Below, in pieces: positions 5,608 to 5,656 of a stretch of 5,656 bases of DNA. How positions within the stretch are numbered: position 1 is the first letter of the stretch; the number at the start of each line of letters is the position of its first letter. The stretch spans positions 1 to 5,656 of the forward strand of contig PHCM01000112.1 in NCBI GenBank assembly GCA_002842255.1, read 5' to 3'. The notes under the pieces are model-generated. The model made no database searches and was not told the DNA's origin. It saw nothing but the letters and a program-made list of their open reading frames with translations. Source of the stretch: Betaproteobacteria bacterium HGW-Betaproteobacteria-2. GTDB taxonomy: Bacteria > Pseudomonadota > Gammaproteobacteria > Burkholderiales > Methylophilaceae. The position numbers and the translations under genes were made by a program.

Positions 5608-5656
5608 ATGACGAATAACGACAGCAAGCTGGGCCAGCCAGTGGCAATAAAATCTA
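5608..5656 (+). CDS. Start of an unidentified gene (3' end outside window)
   Basis: ATG 5608 follows GGGGTG (5598-5603) at a suitable distance and opens a frame reading MTNNDSKLGQPVAIKS to the window edge. Sixteen residues are too few to assign a family. The hydrophilic N-terminus and the operators immediately upstream would suit an autoregulated TetR-type repressor, or the first gene of an efflux operon such as an EmrA/HlyD-type membrane fusion protein. This is inferred only from context. The frame is closed neither by a stop nor by overlap with another gene. Confidence 0.55.
   Translation, partial: MTNNDSKLGQPVAIKS

Overview
The window looks like a chromosomal segment of a betaproteobacterium, perhaps of the Gallionella/Nitrosomonas type. 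This is inferred from protein style (a DgkA of Gram-negative type, a bacterial RIO kinase) and from the G+C-rich coding of most genes; nothing here fixes the genus. Six protein genes are well supported, two of them with unsure starts or functions, and a seventh is only begun at the right edge.

Left part (1-3016) is a lipid-themed group. It holds the C-terminal end of a PAP2-type membrane phosphatase (+), a zinc-dependent phospholipase C-like protein (-), diacylglycerol kinase dgkA (+) and a GT4 glycosyltransferase that resembles diacylglycerol glucosyltransferases (+). The phospholipase gene and dgkA are divergent. Upstream of both the phospholipase gene and the glycosyltransferase gene lies a sequence beginning CTGTCACAAT or ending CTGTCAC that fits the PhoB (Pho box) pattern of two 7-mers at 11-bp spacing. 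Taken together this suggests phosphate-limited lipid remodelling: phospholipid to diacylglycerol to glycolipid, with DgkA and PAP2 balancing diacylglycerol and phosphatidic acid. That is an inference, not a demonstration.

Middle part (3017-4560) opens with a strong intrinsic terminator and then carries one markedly A+T-rich orphan gene of 442 codons. Its N-terminal half has a PD-(D/E)XK nuclease signature. Base composition differs sharply from both neighbours, so it is probably a horizontally acquired cargo gene, possibly of a defence type.

Right part (4561-5656) has a RIO-family protein kinase (-), then a 186-bp divergent control region with three TTACC-N4-GGTAA operators spaced exactly 50 bp apart. 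The outer two cover the predicted transcription starts in both directions. The start of another gene (+) runs off the window.
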